Below, piece after piece: positions 14,207 through 15,255 of a stretch of 15,255 nucleotides of DNA (position 1 is its first letter; every line of letters begins with the position of its first letter). The notes below the pieces were generated by a model, which was not told the DNA's origin, did no database searches, and was given only the letters and a program-made list of their open reading frames with translations. This DNA comes from an uncultured Alistipes sp. Lineage in GTDB: Bacteria > Bacteroidota > Bacteroidia > Bacteroidales > Rikenellaceae. The translations under genes and the position numbers were made by a program. The stretch is from assembly GCA_958449275.1 (NCBI GenBank), contig CAUDHE010000062.1:1-15255 (forward strand), written 5' to 3'.

Positions 14207-14239
14207 AAAAAACGCAAAGGGCGCAACACAGTCGCGCCC
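14207..14239 (-). terminator. Candidate terminator after rpsN
   Basis: On the minus strand GGGCGC (14234-14239) pairs with GCGCCC (14219-14224) around a 9-nt loop. TTTGCGTTTTTT (14207-14218) follows. The stem is only 6 bp but all G-C. It lies 55 bp past the rpsN stop, where transcription normally continues into rpsH. The GCG interrupting the T-run may make it partial. Confidence 0.6.
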
Positions 14240-14294
14240 CTGCGACTTATATTCTACACGAGGTTCCGCCGAAACGGGGTCCTCGCGGGATCCG

Positions 14295-14591
14295 CTACCA
14301 GCTGGCCTTCTTCACACCAGGGATCAGACCGCTCGATGCCATCTCGCGGAACTGAATACGGCTGATACCGAACTGACGCATGTAACCCTTCGGACGACCC
14401 GTCAGCTTGCAACGGTTGTGCTGGCGGATGGGGTTCGAGTTGCGAGGCAGCTTCGAAAGAGCTATCCAAGCCTCCTCGTGGTCCATCTCGCCGCTCTTAA
14501 CCTTGGCGGCAATCTCCTCGCGCTTGTGAGCGTAACGGTTTGCAAGTTTCACACGCTTCACCTCGCGTGCTTTCATTGATTCTTTTGCCAT
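14295..14591 (-). CDS. rpsN: 30S ribosomal protein S14 (long, zinc-free form)
   Basis: S14 lies in the head of the small subunit beside S3 and S10 and helps late assembly. The 98-residue product starts MAKESMKAREVKRVKLANRY and contains LPRNSNPIRQHNRCKLTGRP, then GYMRQFGISRIQFREMASSG and the end LIPGVKKASW. It has the length of the long C-minus class (about 99-101 in Bacteroidetes and E. coli), and the CxxC pairs of the short zinc form are missing. It begins 3 bp after rplE. A candidate terminator 55 bp downstream and the 1.07-kb gap make it the apparent last gene of the upstream transcript. Confidence 0.97.
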   Translation of the reverse strand: MAKESMKAREVKRVKLANRYAHKREEIAAKVKSGEMDHEEAWIALSKLPRNSNPIRQHNRCKLTGRPKGYMRQFGISRIQFREMASSGLIPGVKKASW

Positions 14592-14594
14592 ATC

Positions 14595-15158
14595 CTATTG
14601 GTTATTCTTTTTAGCGTTCTTGAAAGGAAGACCGAACTCGCGCAGCAGGGCGTGGCCCTCCTCGTCGCTCTGAGCCGTGGTCACGAAAGTTATCTCCATG
14701 CCGAAGATCTTGGTGATCTTGTCGATATCGATCTCGGGGAAGATGATCTGCTCGGTGATACCGAGGGTGTAGTTACCGCGACCGTCGAACTTCTCGTTGA
14801 TACCCTTGAAGTCGCGGATACGGGGCAGAGCCACGGCGATCAAACGCTCCAGGAACTCGTACATACGGTCCTGACGGAGCGTTACGCGAACGCCGATGGG
14901 CATGCCGCGACGCAACTTGAAGTTAGAGATATCCTTCTTCGATTTGGTCTGAACAGCTTTCTGACCGGTTATCTGGGTAAGCTCGGCCTGAGCCACGTCG
15001 ATAAGTTTCTTATCGGCCACGGCCTGACCCATACCCTGATTGATAACGATCTTCTCAAGTTTGGGACACTGCATTACGCTGGTGTAACCGAACTCTTTCA
15101 TGAGAGCGGGAACGATCTGCTCTCTGTACTGGGTTTTGAGTGTTGGTACGTATGCCAT
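14595..15158 (-). CDS. rplE: 50S ribosomal protein L5
   Basis: L5 binds 5S rRNA and forms an intersubunit bridge and a contact to P-site tRNA. The 187-residue product has YREQIVPALMKEFGYTSVMQ near the start, then KLEKIVINQGMGQAV. The L5 signature region follows with KSKKDISNFKLRRGMPIGVR and VTLRQDRMYEFLERLIAVAL. It continues with RIRDFKGINEKFDGRGNYTL and ends with the GMEITFVTTAQSDEEGHALL segment. Length is typical. Its ATG overlaps the rplX stop by one base (TAATG), indicating translational coupling, and rpsN starts 3 bp later. Confidence 0.98.
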   Translation of the reverse strand: MAYVPTLKTQYREQIVPALMKEFGYTSVMQCPKLEKIVINQGMGQAVADKKLIDVAQAELTQITGQKAVQTKSKKDISNFKLRRGMPIGVRVTLRQDRMYEFLERLIAVALPRIRDFKGINEKFDGRGNYTLGITEQIIFPEIDIDKITKIFGMEITFVTTAQSDEEGHALLREFGLPFKNAKKNNQ

Positions 15159-15255
15159 TATTTGATCTCCTCTCCTGACTTTTTAGCGTAACGAACTAAT
15201 TCACCGTTTGCATCCGCCTTGCGACCTATGCGAGTGGGCTTGCCGCTCTTGGGGT
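15158..15255 (-). CDS. rplX: 50S ribosomal protein L24, C-terminal end only
   Basis: The frame entering from the right edge encodes PKSGKPTRIGRKADANGELV followed by RYAKKSGEEIK and TAA at 15158-15160. The GKPTRIGRK and RYAKKSGE stretches match the C-terminus of bacterial L24, an early-assembly protein at the tunnel exit. Gene order (rplX just before rplE) agrees. Only 31 complete residues are in the window; the rest lies beyond the edge. The stop shares one base with the rplE start. Confidence 0.93.
   Translation of the reverse strand, partial: PKSGKPTRIGRKADANGELVRYAKKSGEEIK

Larger units (their letters stand above)
13226..14294. other. 1.07-kb gene-free gap splitting the ribosomal cluster between rpsN and rpsH
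   Basis: No convincing gene is present on either strand. In minus-strand order after rpsN it holds a terminator-like hairpin (14207-14239) and a second small hairpin, AGGAGCC-TC-GGCTCCT (14181-14196). Then come a perfect 14-bp hairpin (13884-13913), about 400 bp of unremarkable sequence and a -7 promoter box (13397-13404). The end is an A/T-rich stretch with AATTTTTAATTTTTAATT just before rpsH. Scanning by eye, the box at 13397 is the only perfect TAnnTTTG on either strand of the gap. Open frames of 60-120 codons exist but have no recognisable product and overlap each other antisense. Confidence 0.75.

Noticed and set aside
1..15255. Defence, toxin-antitoxin, phage or conjugative module
   Set aside because: No integrase, transposase, nuclease, toxin or phage gene is recognisable on either strand.

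Overview
The window is a piece of a Bacteroidales chromosome, most likely an Alistipes-like (Rikenellaceae) organism. The grounds are moderate-to-high GC, the Bacteroidetes -7 promoter box TAnnTTTG at several gene starts, few Shine-Dalgarno sequences, Bacteroidetes-type ribosomal proteins (zinc-free S4 and S14, degenerate-zinc L36, L17 with a long tail) and the order secY-map-infA-rpmJ-rpsM-rpsK-rpsD-rpoA-rplQ. The genus is an inference; no 16S or other marker is present.

Left part (1-4510). A YfhO-family polytopic membrane protein runs off the left edge on the minus strand. It diverges from a plus-strand pair: a long-chain polyprenyl diphosphate synthase (2078-3094) and an FHS/GGP-type sugar permease of the major facilitator superfamily (3176-4450), which ends at a strong terminator. 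The 417-bp divergent region holds a 73-bp tandem repeat. Each copy carries a complete TTG-N20-TAnnTTTG promoter pointing at the YfhO gene.

Middle (4511-4854) is a gene-free convergent region between two terminators. It contains several inverted repeats.

Right part (4858-15255) is the 3' portion of the large ribosomal protein cluster, all on the minus strand. Read in transcription order it is rplX (partial), rplE, rpsN, then a 1.07-kb gap, then rpsH, rplF, rplR, rpsE, rpmD, rplO, secY, map, infA, rpmJ, rpsM, rpsK, rpsD, rpoA, rplQ and a terminator. These genes make ribosomal subunits, the translocon channel SecY, N-terminal methionine processing, initiation factor IF-1 and the RNA polymerase alpha subunit. 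Most gene spacings are 3-45 bp. The gap between rpsN and rpsH, which are normally adjacent, holds a minus-strand terminator just after rpsN, a 14-bp perfect hairpin and a consensus -7 box about 170 bp before rpsH. The cluster therefore looks split into two transcription units here.

The points most worth a second look are this operon split, the promoter-carrying tandem repeat, an extra N-terminal membrane segment on SecY, and a candidate internal promoter plus hairpin between secY and map. I did not find a clearly new multi-gene system in the window.
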